Notes: a model not told the origin generated them from the sequence alone. A stretch of 64,000 bases of DNA from Pedobacter alluvionis (GCF_003664035.1 NZ_RCCK01000011.1:1240001-1304000); one strand, 5' to 3'. Positions 52,028 to 61,530 are shown, numbered from the stretch's first letter. A program made the numbers and translations.

Positions 52028-52753
52028 ATGAAGATTCTATTAAGCGCCATTTTATTTTCTTTCTTAACTTCGGGCTGTACAAAACAAGCACCAATGATTA
52101 ACGAGCCAGCAATCAATCAAATCTCAAATCCATCAAACGGAACAGGAAATTTCACTTATTTAGCCCTAGGCGATTCTTATACGATTGGTGAAGCTGTTAA
52201 ACAAACAGAATCTTTTCCTTATCAGCTTCAAAGCCTATTAAAAAATCAAAACATCAACGTAGCCAATCCTAAAATTATTGCCACTACAGGTTGGACTACG
52301 GATGAGCTCCAGGAAGCCATTAAAAAGGAAAACTTAAGCGGAAACTATAGTTTTGTTACGCTTTTGATTGGCGTAAACAACCAGTACCGTGGTTATCCGC
52401 TCACTACTTACAAAAAAGAGTTCTCAGAATTGTTACAAATGGCAATTAATTATGCAGGTGGTAATAAAAGCAGGGTTTTTGTGGTTTCTATTCCCGATTG
52501 GGGTGTTACTCCCTTTGGTAAAAACTCAGGAAGAAACCCGCAAACCATAGCAAGCGAGATTGATAATTTTAACGCTGCAAACCAGGAAATAACGCTTGCA
52601 GCAGGCATAAACTATACGAATATTACTCCAGCATCCAGAAATGCGACTACAGATATTTCACTAATTGCTGATGATGGCCTGCATCCAAGTGCCAAAATGT
52701 ATGGCCAATGGGCCGAGGCCTTACTAAGAAAAGTAGCCCCCACGTTGAAATAA
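52028..52753 (+). CDS. SGNH/GDSL hydrolase lipoprotein
   Basis: 241 residues. The signal ends in LTSGC (Cys17). YLALGDSYTIGEAV is block I with the nucleophilic serine, VTLLIGVNNQYRG holds block III, and DGLHPSAKMYG has the Asp-His pair of block V. It is a small surface or periplasmic esterase or lipase of unknown substrate. It follows lipB in the same direction with 45 bases between them. Confidence 0.88.
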   Translation: MKILLSAILFSFLTSGCTKQAPMINEPAINQISNPSNGTGNFTYLALGDSYTIGEAVKQTESFPYQLQSLLKNQNINVANPKIIATTGWTTDELQEAIKKENLSGNYSFVTLLIGVNNQYRGYPLTTYKKEFSELLQMAINYAGGNKSRVFVVSIPDWGVTPFGKNSGRNPQTIASEIDNFNAANQEITLAAGINYTNITPASRNATTDISLIADDGLHPSAKMYGQWAEALLRKVAPTLK

Positions 52754-52843
52754 TTTAACTCATTATTTATTCTGTTTTTGAATTAAAAAAATTACTTTAG
52801 TTCAACAATTTAAATTAATCACCTTTAAAAAACAGTTAAAATT

Positions 52844-53353
52844 ATGAATGAGTATGAAGGAGGCGGATTAGCCGCAGGCATTGGCGTAGTAGGCGGAATT
52901 ATTTACCTGGCGATAATTGTTTTGATGATTGCCGGCATGTGGAAAACGTTCGAAAAAGCTGGCAAACCAGGCTGGGCAGCTCTTATCCCTATTTACAATG
53001 CCATTGTTTTAATTGAAATTATTGGCAAGCCAATGATCTGGGTTTTATGGTTACTCATCCCTTGCGTAAACTTTGTATTCGGAATCTGGGCATTAAACTT
53101 ATTAAGCAAAAGCTTTGGCAAATCGGAAGGTTTTACCGTTGGTATGATCATATTCCCATATGTTTTCTTGCCAATTTTAGGCTTTGGCGATGCTAAATAC
53201 CTAGGCCCATCGGCTGCAGAAGCACAAAATGGCGGTTTTGGAAACAACCCTTTCAACAATCCAAACAACCCGTTTAACAGCCCCAACAACCCTTTTAACA
53301 AACCATCTGGTAATCAGGACACTCCAAATGATACTCCTCCACCGGTAGTTTAA
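52844..53353 (+). CDS. DUF5684-like membrane protein with Asn/Pro-rich tail
   Basis: 169 residues with about four membrane segments. GMWKTFEKAGKPGWAALIPIYNAIVLIEIIGKP is the typical DUF5684 block. The last 45 residues are low complexity, with repeats NNPFNNP, NNPFNSP and NNPFNKP. The tail is likely disordered and faces the cytoplasm or periplasm. A DUF2752 gene follows after 6 bases. Function unknown. Confidence 0.8.
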   Translation: MNEYEGGGLAAGIGVVGGIIYLAIIVLMIAGMWKTFEKAGKPGWAALIPIYNAIVLIEIIGKPMIWVLWLLIPCVNFVFGIWALNLLSKSFGKSEGFTVGMIIFPYVFLPILGFGDAKYLGPSAAEAQNGGFGNNPFNNPNNPFNSPNNPFNKPSGNQDTPNDTPPPVV

Positions 53354-53359
53354 TTCAGA

Positions 53360-53686
53360 ATGTTTATCTTATTTATATTTTGCAGCTTAATCAACCTGGT
53401 TGATTGGCTGCAAAATCATTTAATCACTTGCCCATTTAAAGCTTTAACAGGAATCGATTGTCCGGGTTGTGGCTTTCAAAGGTCTTTTTTAGCCCTTGTC
53501 CAAGGTGATTTATCAAAAAGTTGGTCGCTTTATCCACCTACTATTCCCTTGTTATTTTTATTTATCTCAGCGGGTATATTATATCAGTTTCAGTTCAAAC
53601 AACGTTCCCTTATTTTTAGGGTATTGGTTATCGTAATTGGTAATTTTGTAATGTTCAGCTATGTACACAAAATGTTTTTTAACTAA
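53360..53686 (+). CDS. DUF2752 family membrane protein
   Basis: 108 residues. HLITCPFKALTGIDCPGCGFQRSFLAL is the defining DUF2752 motif, with the C-x-G-C pair. Two or three membrane helices follow. The protein overlaps the convergent RDD gene by 4 bases. The cysteine motif hints at metal or redox chemistry, but no function is known. Confidence 0.85.
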   Translation: MFILFIFCSLINLVDWLQNHLITCPFKALTGIDCPGCGFQRSFLALVQGDLSKSWSLYPPTIPLLFLFISAGILYQFQFKQRSLIFRVLVIVIGNFVMFSYVHKMFFN

Positions 53687-54426
53687 ACACTCATATTAGC
53701 TGTAAGGTGATTATAATCCTTTAATACGGTTTCTAAAAACTGCAACTCGTTCATGCCACTTGGGATGGTTACAACAATATGTTCTTTGGTTTTGGCTGCC
53801 ATCGTATAAATTAGTTCAGCATTTCCGGTCTGATAATAACCAGTTAATACTTCGTGGATCAGTTCTATATCCCGATCGTTTAAATGTAATACTTCTTTAA
53901 ACATTGGTTCATACTCTTCAGGCAGTTTAAAGCTAAAAGCGACATTGGCAAACGCTGTACGTGGTTTTGTTTTAATCAATGTGGTTTTAGCCAATATATC
54001 GCCTAAACGCTGGTGGTTTTTGGTTACCGCTACCGATACCAGTGCTACAACGCCCCATCCAAACGGGAAGCCAAAATCGATTATCCTGAACAGCCACCTA
54101 AAAATATACTGACTGAATGTTGGCTGGGTGCCATCTATACTGATTACTTTTATTTTTAACGCCTTTTTTCCCAATGTTTGCCCATCCATGGTGATTTCGC
54201 AAACCAGGTCGTAAAAAGCAAAAATTGCAATGAAAACAAACAGGACAATCATGCCTGCACTTCCCGATATACCTATTGAAACTGCGCCCATCACTACCAT
54301 GGTAATCATAGCAATTACCGCAAATCCGGCCAGGTCAATACACCTTGCTGCGATGCGCTCTCCGAGTCCGGCTATTTCATAATCAATATCAATATTTTGA
54401 GCCGTGCTAATTCTGATGCTATCCAT
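53683..54426 (-). CDS. RDD family membrane protein
   Basis: 247 residues. LGERIAARCIDLAGFAVIA contains the Arg-Asp pair that names the family, and GQTLGKKALKIKVISIDG is the second signature. The N-terminal half has three or four membrane helices and the C-terminal half is soluble. It is divergent from the SpoIIM gene and belongs to the same conserved neighbourhood. Some RDD proteins act in ion transport; the role here is unknown. Confidence 0.88.
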   Translation of the reverse strand: MDSIRISTAQNIDIDYEIAGLGERIAARCIDLAGFAVIAMITMVVMGAVSIGISGSAGMIVLFVFIAIFAFYDLVCEITMDGQTLGKKALKIKVISIDGTQPTFSQYIFRWLFRIIDFGFPFGWGVVALVSVAVTKNHQRLGDILAKTTLIKTKPRTAFANVAFSFKLPEEYEPMFKEVLHLNDRDIELIHEVLTGYYQTGNAELIYTMAAKTKEHIVVTIPSGMNELQFLETVLKDYNHLTANMSV

Positions 54427-54603
54427 ATTCCAAACATAATTTTTTTTAAAGATAGTTGGGGCATGTCAACTCGTAATTTTTTACAACTAAAGTTTTATTA
54501 GATATTTAACTTAGATGGCATTTGTTTTGCAGGTATGATCAATCGTGGTTTTATTTCCATAAAAAATTAACTATTTTAACGCCAGATTTGGTAACGCCTT
54601 TAA

Positions 54604-55557
54604 ATGAGAGAAGCATTATTTGTTAAACAGAATTCGGAGAAATGGCAGCATTATGATTCCATGCAACAAGCCAATCCCGACGACGTGGCCAATCAGTTTA
54701 TCGAAATCACCAACGATCTTGCTTACTCAAAAACTTTTTATCCCAACTCAAAAACAACAGCTTATTTAAATGGTTTAGCAGCTAAACTGCACCAATCGGT
54801 TTATAAAAACAAAAAAGAGAAATCGAACCGTTTTATCCATTTTTGGAAAACAGAATTGCCTCTTATATTTTTAGCGCACCGGAAACAAGTATTTTATGCT
54901 TTGTTTTTTTTCCTGGTTTCCTGCGCCATCGGTGCCTTATCAGCCAAATACGACGATACCTTTGTCCGTTTAATTATGGGCGATGGTTACGTAAACATGA
55001 CCAATGAAAACATCGCCAAAGGCGATCCGTTTGGCGTATACAAACAGGATAACGAGTTCATGATGTTTTTAAAGATCGGCTCTAACAACATCTTCGTTGC
55101 CTTATATACTTTTGTTCTGGGCATCTTATTTTCATTTGGTTCTATCGTTTCCCTATTTAGGAACGGAATTATGCTCGGCTCTTTCCAATATTTCTTTTTC
55201 AGCAAGGGCCTGGGTTTTCAATCTGTTCTGGTGATCTGGATCCATGGCACACTCGAAATTTCTGCCATTGTACTGGCTGGCGCGGCAGGTTTAATTTTAG
55301 GCAATAGCTTTTTATTTCCCAAAACCTACACCCGCATGGCATCCATACAAAAAGGGGCAAAAGATGGGTTAAAAATTGTAATTGGCCTGATTCCGATTTT
55401 TATTGTCGCTGCTTTTTTCGAAAGTTTTGTTACCCGCCATACCGAAATGCCGTTAGGGCTAAGCATGTTGATATTGTTATCATCAGCAGCCTTTATGATA
55501 TGGTATGTATTTATTTATCCCATTAAAATTCAACGTAAACAAGTCACACTAGATTAA
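54604..55557 (+). CDS. Stage II sporulation protein M-like membrane protein
   Basis: 317 residues. After a cytoplasmic helical N-terminus (about 90 residues) come several membrane helices with the SpoIIM features: FPxAS-like GDGYVNMTNENIAKGDPFGVY, NNIFVALYTFVLGILFSFGS, and WIHGTLEISAIVLAGAAGLILG. This organism type does not sporulate, so the protein has another membrane task. It opens a rightward operon with tightly packed DUF4129, DUF4350, MoxR and DUF58 genes. Confidence 0.9.
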   Translation: MREALFVKQNSEKWQHYDSMQQANPDDVANQFIEITNDLAYSKTFYPNSKTTAYLNGLAAKLHQSVYKNKKEKSNRFIHFWKTELPLIFLAHRKQVFYALFFFLVSCAIGALSAKYDDTFVRLIMGDGYVNMTNENIAKGDPFGVYKQDNEFMMFLKIGSNNIFVALYTFVLGILFSFGSIVSLFRNGIMLGSFQYFFFSKGLGFQSVLVIWIHGTLEISAIVLAGAAGLILGNSFLFPKTYTRMASIQKGAKDGLKIVIGLIPIFIVAAFFESFVTRHTEMPLGLSMLILLSSAAFMIWYVFIYPIKIQRKQVTLD

Positions 55558-55558
55558 C

Positions 55559-56443
55559 ATGATCGGGAAATTAGAATTTAGAAAAAAAAGAGATTTCGGA
55601 CAGGTGATAAACGATACGTTTACCTTTATGCGGCAAAACTTTAAACCGCTGATTAAGGTATATTTTACGTTTTGCGGCTTGTTCGTATTGGCCAGTATGC
55701 TTACCATGCTGTTGCAACAATATAAATTGGTTAATATTTTCAATACCATTGGTGTTCAAGGAAATACAAACAAGTTTGGCCTCTCATCGGTATATACCAT
55801 AGAGTATTTTTTATCCATTTTATTTTCACTGGCCACTTACGCAAGTATGAGCGTAGCCATACTTTCTTATATCGCCGTGTACGTTAAAAAGGGTAATGAA
55901 ACACCCACTACTGACGAGGTTTGGGGTTATTTTAAATATTATTTTTTCAGGATTTTTGGCAGTTCGCTTTTATTGATCCTGATGCTCATTATATCTTTTT
56001 TCTTCTGTGTTGTACCATTCTTTTGGCTATTCCCGTACGTAGCCATGATCTTTCCGATCATGGTCATCGAAAATGGTTCGCTGGGTTATTCTTTCACCAG
56101 AAGTTTTGCTGTAATCAAAGATAATTTCTGGGTTACTTTCGGAACCCTCATTGTGGTATGGATTATTGTATATGCCTGCATGAGTATGGTGGTTTTACCA
56201 ACCACTTTATTCAATATGATCGGTATGTTTACACATAAAACACCTCGCATGTCGTTAACATTAACCATGATTACCACCGTTTTACAATCCATCTGCCAGG
56301 TTTTTACCATAATACCGATCATCACCATTTCACTTACGTATTTTAGTTTGGTTGAACAAAAAGAAAACCCAGGACTAATGGAACGCATTTCCAATTTTGG
56401 CAATACCGAAAAACCTGTAGATACCAGACCTGAAGAATATTAA
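55559..56443 (+). CDS. Multi-helix membrane protein of unknown function
   Basis: 294 residues, about six membrane helices. The N-terminal RKKRDFGQVINDTFTFMRQNFKPLI looks like the amphipathic entry of the glycerophosphodiester-phosphodiesterase membrane domain family. SYSFTRSFAVIKDNFWVTFGTL-like GYSFTRSFAVIKDNFW supports this. The ATG lies 1 base after the SpoIIM stop, so the two are coupled. No enzymatic motif is visible. Confidence 0.75.
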   Translation: MIGKLEFRKKRDFGQVINDTFTFMRQNFKPLIKVYFTFCGLFVLASMLTMLLQQYKLVNIFNTIGVQGNTNKFGLSSVYTIEYFLSILFSLATYASMSVAILSYIAVYVKKGNETPTTDEVWGYFKYYFFRIFGSSLLLILMLIISFFFCVVPFFWLFPYVAMIFPIMVIENGSLGYSFTRSFAVIKDNFWVTFGTLIVVWIIVYACMSMVVLPTTLFNMIGMFTHKTPRMSLTLTMITTVLQSICQVFTIIPIITISLTYFSLVEQKENPGLMERISNFGNTEKPVDTRPEEY

Positions 56444-56444
56444 A

Positions 56445-57173
56445 ATGCAGTGTATTTTTATCCGATATCTTCTCGTTTCCCTTTTGTTTTTTATTCCGGT
56501 AATCAGCAAGGCGCAAGCTGTTAAACCGAAAACTATTGTTAAGGAACTCAGGATTGATAGTGCTAAAATTACCTCATCAAAATTTGACAAGGATTCGATC
56601 AGCAGTTATAAAGAGCAAAGAGAATTCCAATATGATGAAATTGGCCAGCAACAGCTTTCCTGGTGGGATAAATTCTGGATGTGGTTTTGGAATTTAATCG
56701 GGTCATTGATTCAAGGGGCAACCTCTAATTTAATTTCGAGGTATGTTTTTATCGGGCTAGGTATAGCGCTTATCCTGTATATCGTGATCAAAACCATCGG
56801 AGCTGAAAATATATTCAGGAAAAAATCAAAAGAAACTATTCTTCCTTATGATGTAATTACCGAAAACATCCATGAGATTGATTATGAACAGGAACTGCAA
56901 AGATTAGTTGCAGAAAGGAAATTCCGCCTTGCGGTTAGGCTTTTATATTTGAGGGCGCTAAAAAAATTAAGCGATGCCGAAATCATCAATTGGCAGCCCG
57001 ATAAAACCAATTACAATTATTTAATGGAAATCGATAAACCCGAACTCAGAAATGATTTCAGTAGACTTACCCTACAGTTCGATTACATCTGGTACGGCGA
57101 TTTCCCTATCGATGAAGTGAAATTTGAACCCATTAACCAGTCGTTTAACCAGTTTAACAACCAGATTAAATGA
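56445..57173 (+). CDS. DUF4129 domain protein
   Basis: 242 residues. A signal peptide or helix (about 5-22) is followed by an extracytoplasmic linker, then a membrane helix (about 100-120). The C-terminal cytoplasmic DUF4129 domain has AERKFRLAVRLLYLRALKKLSD and FDYIWYGDFPID. In other bacteria DUF4129 is often fused to transglutaminase; here it is alone. It overlaps the DUF4350 gene by 4 bases. Confidence 0.86.
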   Translation: MQCIFIRYLLVSLLFFIPVISKAQAVKPKTIVKELRIDSAKITSSKFDKDSISSYKEQREFQYDEIGQQQLSWWDKFWMWFWNLIGSLIQGATSNLISRYVFIGLGIALILYIVIKTIGAENIFRKKSKETILPYDVITENIHEIDYEQELQRLVAERKFRLAVRLLYLRALKKLSDAEIINWQPDKTNYNYLMEIDKPELRNDFSRLTLQFDYIWYGDFPIDEVKFEPINQSFNQFNNQIK

Positions 57174-58360
57174 AAGGTTATAAAACATATCTGATTATTG
57201 GTTCAATCCTGATCCTCCTTTATTTAGTTGCCCAATACAACAAACCCACACCAACAAACTGGGCACCAACTTATGCCGTAAAGGATAAAATTCCGTATGG
57301 AACATACATCTTGTACCATCGGATCAAGGATATTTTACCAAAGGCAACGATTCATCAATCTAAAAGCGCCATTTACAATACTTTAAAGACCAAAAACTTT
57401 AACAAAACGGCCTATTTGATCGTTGCTCAAAAGGCTGAAATCAGCAAAACGGATTTCGATCAGCTGGTTAAATACATGCAGGCTGGTAATGATGCCTTTA
57501 TTGCCAGTTACGATCTTGGCAAGATAGAAAAGAACCTTAAAATACAAGCAGTAAGCACCATGTCGGCCGAAGGCAGCACACTGAATTTTACCAACCCAAA
57601 CTTAAAAACTGACGCAAACTATGGTTTCGACAGGGGAATTGGTAGTCAATATTACAGTAAACTTGACACCAATAAGGCTACTGTGCTCGGTGTAAACGGG
57701 GATGGGAAACCTAACTTCATCCGCTACAGTTATGGGAAAGGTAATCTATACCTAATTGCGGAGCCGGGGTTTTATACCAATTTTAACCTATTGGATAAAT
57801 ATGGGGCCGAATACGCTGCCAAAACCCTGAGTTACCTGCAGGGAAATACCCAGGTAATTTTTGATGAATATTTTGCCGGACAGGAAAATACTACAACTGA
57901 TATGCTCAGGGTATTTTTTAAACACCCCGAACTTAAATATGCTTATTATCTGAGCATTTTCAGCTTGATTATTTTTGTATTCTACGATATCAAACGCAGG
58001 CAAAGGATTATTCCCATTGCCGACCCGCTTACCAATTCGTCATTGGCCTTTGTTCATGTGGTTGGTAGTGTTTATTATCATGAGCGGAATAACCTCGATA
58101 TAGCCTTGAAAAAAATCAACTACTTTATGGAATATCTGCGGAGCAGGTATTACCTTAAAACCAACGATATCGACAATAAATTTGCCCAGTTGTTAAAGGA
58201 AAAAACAGGGATTAATGAAGCCCTTGCCAAAACGTTAACCAGATATTTTATCGAAATGCCTCAAATGGGCAACCTGAGTGATACACAATTGATCAATCTA
58301 AACGAAAGCATAGAACAGTTTTATAAAATTACGCAAAGCAATGGAACAAGAACAGTTTAA
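57170..58360 (+). CDS. DUF4350 domain protein
   Basis: 396 residues. One N-terminal membrane helix (about 6-23), then a large extracytoplasmic DUF4350 domain starting IPYGTYILYHRIKDILP, and a second membrane helix near residue 265 (YAYYLSIFSLIIFVFYDI). A cytoplasmic helical tail of about 110 residues follows. Both ends overlap neighbours: 4 bases with DUF4129, and 20 bases with MoxR. The tight overlap with MoxR suggests a complex with that ATPase. Confidence 0.87.
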   Translation: MKGYKTYLIIGSILILLYLVAQYNKPTPTNWAPTYAVKDKIPYGTYILYHRIKDILPKATIHQSKSAIYNTLKTKNFNKTAYLIVAQKAEISKTDFDQLVKYMQAGNDAFIASYDLGKIEKNLKIQAVSTMSAEGSTLNFTNPNLKTDANYGFDRGIGSQYYSKLDTNKATVLGVNGDGKPNFIRYSYGKGNLYLIAEPGFYTNFNLLDKYGAEYAAKTLSYLQGNTQVIFDEYFAGQENTTTDMLRVFFKHPELKYAYYLSIFSLIIFVFYDIKRRQRIIPIADPLTNSSLAFVHVVGSVYYHERNNLDIALKKINYFMEYLRSRYYLKTNDIDNKFAQLLKEKTGINEALAKTLTRYFIEMPQMGNLSDTQLINLNESIEQFYKITQSNGTRTV

Positions 58361-59318
58361 CCCACGTACCGATTTAAGTGCATTAAATGCAGCTGTAAAT
58401 CAGATTAGAACCGTACTTGGAAATATCATAGTAGGCCAAAAACAGGTGATCGATTTTTTGATTGTTGGTTTACTTGCCGATGGACATATCTTAATTGAAG
58501 GCGTTCCGGGTGTAGCAAAAACGTTAAGCGCAAAACTGCTTGCCAAATCAATAGATGCTCAATTTTCGAGGGTACAGTTTACGCCTGATCTAATGCCGTC
58601 GGATGTGTTGGGCACTCCGATTTTCAATACCAAAACCGGCGATTTTGAATTCAGAAAAGGTCCTATTTTCGGTAATATTATTCTGGTTGATGAAATAAAC
58701 CGTGCACCGGCCAAAACCCAATCTGCACTTTTCGAGGTGATGGAAGAACGCCAGGTAACCATTGACGGGCAAACCTATATGATGGATGAGCCTTTTATGG
58801 TGTTGGCTACGCAGAACCCGATTGAGCAGGAAGGAACTTACCGTTTGCCCGAAGCTCAACTAGATCGTTTCCTTTTCAAAATTGAAGTTAAATACCCTTC
58901 TCTGGAGGAAGAAACTGCAATTTTAACAGCACAACATACTTTGGTTAACAAAACGTTATTAAACGAGGTAAAACCGGTATTATCCGTGCAACAGATACAA
59001 GAGGCCAGGGCAATTATCCGCAATTTATTTGTTGAGCCGAAGCTATTAGAATTTATCGCCAAAATTGTAACCGAAACGCGCAACAATTCATCACTTTACT
59101 TAGGTGCTTCGCCAAGGGCATCATTAGCCATTGTACATAGTGCAAAAGCTTTTGCTGCCATTCAGGGCCGCGATTTTGTTACACCGGATGATATCATTGC
59201 CGTTGCTAGCCCTGTATTAGCTCACCGGATATTGTTATCGCCAGAAAAAGAAATGGAAGGCTTAACCACTAGCGACATTGTAACCCAGATTATTAAAAAA
59301 ATTGAAGTACCGAGGTAA
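58341..59318 (+). CDS. MoxR-family AAA+ ATPase
   Basis: 325 residues. Walker A is GVPGVAKTLSAK, Walker B LVDEINRAPAKTQSALFEVMEE, and ATQNPIEQEGTYRLPEAQLDRF is the sensor region that marks MoxR proteins. MoxR ATPases act as chaperones that remodel or activate partner complexes, often with vWA-domain proteins. The DUF58 gene downstream encodes a common partner. A heptamer array (AGTCNNN x 5) begins at the stop codon. Confidence 0.94.
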   Translation: MEQEQFNPRTDLSALNAAVNQIRTVLGNIIVGQKQVIDFLIVGLLADGHILIEGVPGVAKTLSAKLLAKSIDAQFSRVQFTPDLMPSDVLGTPIFNTKTGDFEFRKGPIFGNIILVDEINRAPAKTQSALFEVMEERQVTIDGQTYMMDEPFMVLATQNPIEQEGTYRLPEAQLDRFLFKIEVKYPSLEEETAILTAQHTLVNKTLLNEVKPVLSVQQIQEARAIIRNLFVEPKLLEFIAKIVTETRNNSSLYLGASPRASLAIVHSAKAFAAIQGRDFVTPDDIIAVASPVLAHRILLSPEKEMEGLTTSDIVTQIIKKIEVPR

Positions 59319-59352
59319 GTCCACAGTCTTGAGTCTGTAGTCATTAGTCTTA
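59318..59352 (+). repeat. AGTCNNN heptamer array after MoxR
   Basis: Five perfect 7-base steps: AGTCCAC, AGTCTTG, AGTCTGT, AGTCATT, AGTCTTA. The first word uses the last base of the MoxR stop codon. A short dispersed repeat (CACCCTGAGCGGAGTCGAAG, starting near 59369) follows in the same spacer. Confidence 0.65.
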
Positions 59353-59485
59353 ATTACCATTAATAAGTCACCCTGAGCGGAGTCGAAGGGTAATCGATTA
59401 ACTAAAAGAGCTGCCAATTTTCAGTTAACAATTTGTAATACGGTTAACCATTTTAAACAATTTAGCAATTAAACAATCTCTACCA

Positions 59486-60832
59486 TTGAAAAAATTCTTT
59501 CAGCAATATTATAGCAACCTATTCCTAACCGATCGTTTATTTACGGCATTAGGCTTTTGTATTGTGCTTTTTTTGCTGAAGTTCTTTTTTGCCTGGCTGG
59601 GCGATATCCCTGAAATTGCAACTGGAGCGGTAGCTGTTTTGTTTTTTATCGATCTTTTTATTCTGTACCGTAACAGTAAGGGAGTTGAAGTCAAAAGATT
59701 TACGGCGAAGCGTTTGAGCAACGGCGATGAAAATCCGATCCAGATTGAAATCGCAAATCGTTATGGTTTCGGGGTAAATGTAAGGGTAATCGACGAAATA
59801 CCTTTTCAGTTTCAGATCCGTGATAAAGATTTTAGACTCCATTTAAAACCGGCAGAAATAAAATCAATCCATTACAATTTACGACCAACCAAACGCGGTG
59901 AATATGATTTCGGGTTTATCAGAACATATATTAGTTCTCCATTGGGTTTAATCAGTCGGCGTTATAATTTCGATGGAGCGAAAGTTCTCCCCGTTTATCC
60001 TTCATTTATCAATCTTGGTCAGTACGAATTGATGGCCGTTTCTCGCTATTTAACCGAATTTGGTATTAAAAAAATCAGAAAAGTTGGGCAGAGCAGCGAA
60101 TTTGACCAGATTAAAAATTATGTAGGCGGTGATGATATCCGTACCATAAACTGGAAAGCTACCGCCAGAAAAGGCGGTTTGATGGTGAATACCTATACGG
60201 ATGAAAAATCGCAGAATATTTATTGCATCATCGATAAATCGCGGGTAATGCGTATGCCTTTTGAAGGTTTGAGCCTACTTGATTATGCCATAAATGCCAC
60301 GGTTGCACTTTCAAAGGTGGCCATGCTTAAAGAAGATAAGGCCGGATTAATTACCCTATCCGAAACCATCGGTTCAATAGTACCAGCCGACCGTAAAGCT
60401 TCGCAGCTGGGCAGTATTATGAACGTGCTTTATAAAGAGAAAACAAGATACCTGGAAAGCAATCTAGAAATCCTGTATACTACAGTCCGTTCGGTAGTAA
60501 AACAACGCGGACTTTTGGTTTTCTTTACCAATTTCGAAAGTTTATCAGCACTTCAACGTCAGTTACCCTATTTAAGAAGAATCGCTAAGTACCACTTATT
60601 GGTGGTTGTATTTTTCGAAAACACCGAACTTAAAGGATTAAGCACCGATCCGGCCAAAGATGTAGAAGGCATTTACCATAAAACGATTGCAGAAAAGTTT
60701 ATCTACGAGAAAAAACTGATGGTTAAAGAACTGAACAAACATGGCATTTTGGCTATTCTTACCCCACCACAAAAGCTTACGGTTAATGTTATTAATCAAT
60801 ACCTGGCACTGAAGGCACAACAGAGGATATAG
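59486..60832 (+). CDS. DUF58 domain protein
   Basis: 448 residues from a TTG at 59486 (MKKFFQQYYSN). Two membrane helices at about 16-55 are followed by a beta domain and the DUF58 signature GGDDIRTINWKATARKGGLMVNTY (about 212-235). The C-terminal part has a vWA-like fold (YCIIDKSRVM) but only part of a MIDAS metal site. It is the expected partner of the MoxR ATPase. A second AGTCNNN array starts at its stop codon. Confidence 0.9.
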   Translation: MKKFFQQYYSNLFLTDRLFTALGFCIVLFLLKFFFAWLGDIPEIATGAVAVLFFIDLFILYRNSKGVEVKRFTAKRLSNGDENPIQIEIANRYGFGVNVRVIDEIPFQFQIRDKDFRLHLKPAEIKSIHYNLRPTKRGEYDFGFIRTYISSPLGLISRRYNFDGAKVLPVYPSFINLGQYELMAVSRYLTEFGIKKIRKVGQSSEFDQIKNYVGGDDIRTINWKATARKGGLMVNTYTDEKSQNIYCIIDKSRVMRMPFEGLSLLDYAINATVALSKVAMLKEDKAGLITLSETIGSIVPADRKASQLGSIMNVLYKEKTRYLESNLEILYTTVRSVVKQRGLLVFFTNFESLSALQRQLPYLRRIAKYHLLVVVFFENTELKGLSTDPAKDVEGIYHKTIAEKFIYEKKLMVKELNKHGILAILTPPQKLTVNVINQYLALKAQQRI

Positions 60833-60865
60833 TATAGAGTCCTTAGTCTGTAGTCCAAAATCCTT
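60831..60865 (+). repeat. Heptamer array at the left edge of the RAYT island
   Basis: AGTATAG, AGTCCTT, AGTCTGT, AGTCCAA, AATCCTT in exact 7-base steps, starting within the DUF58 stop codon. A complementary GACTNNN array lies at 61943-61977 on the other side of the RAYT gene. Confidence 0.65.
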
Positions 60866-60870
60866 ACCCT

Positions 60871-60892
60871 CGGCCTGTGTCCCCACAGACCG
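60871..60892 (-). repeat. REP palindrome C downstream of the RAYT gene
   Basis: CGGCCTGTG and CACAGACCG pair with one mismatch around TCCC. The loop is the reverse complement of the GGGA loop of the upstream palindromes, so this copy is inverted relative to them. It ends 4 bases before the RAYT stop codon. Confidence 0.75.
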
Positions 60893-60896
60893 AAAC

Positions 60897-61457
60897 CTAC
60901 AAGAGATTTCTATAGTCGGTTAAAAAATCATAATTGTCAATTCCCGTTTCATAAAACCTGGCAGATGACCATTCGTAATCTTCGGTTTTTTCGCATAATA
61001 GCCATCTTTCCTGTAAGGGATTGAGATGGATGTAATCTATTTTCTGCTCAAGTTTATCCTGCGTATCCATGAGAATAGCCAAAGGATCTCGCTGCCATAA
61101 ACGAAAATTTCTTTCTGTATCTGATACTTTGAAATATGGTAATATATCTGGATGATGAACCTTCAAATCCTGAAAAATCTGATGGGAAGTAAATTTATTA
61201 AAGCTTGCATGAGGCATCTCTTTTCCATTCTCCTCGACCATCTGCCATACCAAATGCAAATGATTTGGCATAATCACAAAAGCATATACAGTAATCTTTT
61301 TTCTATTGACTAATTCCCTTAAAGTATCAATTACTACTATTTTATACTTGTCAACGGAAAATATCTTCTTCCAATCTTTAACCGTATCCGTCCAAAAATA
61401 AACTTCTTCCAAAAGCATCTTTGAATTACGATCTTGTCTGAAGATGTCATTTTCCAT
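60897..61457 (-). CDS. REP-associated tyrosine transposase (RAYT, IS200-like Y1 family)
   Basis: 186 residues from the ATG at 61457. A reading frame continues to 61673, but that part is made of REP repeat sequence and is unlikely to be coding. VIMPNHLHLVWQM contains the HUH metal-binding pair (His-Leu-His), and KIDYIHLNPLQERWL carries the catalytic tyrosine. These are the marks of RAYT proteins, domesticated single-copy relatives of IS200/IS605 transposases that cut and join REP palindromes. The gene is flanked by inverted palindromes (60871-60892 and 61587 onwards), the REPtron arrangement. Its activity is unknown but the catalytic residues look intact. Confidence 0.88.
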   Translation of the reverse strand: MENDIFRQDRNSKMLLEEVYFWTDTVKDWKKIFSVDKYKIVVIDTLRELVNRKKITVYAFVIMPNHLHLVWQMVEENGKEMPHASFNKFTSHQIFQDLKVHHPDILPYFKVSDTERNFRLWQRDPLAILMDTQDKLEQKIDYIHLNPLQERWLLCEKTEDYEWSSARFYETGIDNYDFLTDYRNLL

Positions 61458-61530
61458 TATTAAAAATAGAAAATTAACTTCAATTTCTTTCAATGAGAAT
61501 ACACACTTATCCTTGTTTTTTGCTCTCATA

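Noticed and set aside
54604..55557. Sporulation gene suggesting a spore former
   Set aside because: SpoIIM-like proteins occur widely in non-sporulating bacteria with MoxR/DUF58 clusters, and nothing else here points to sporulation.
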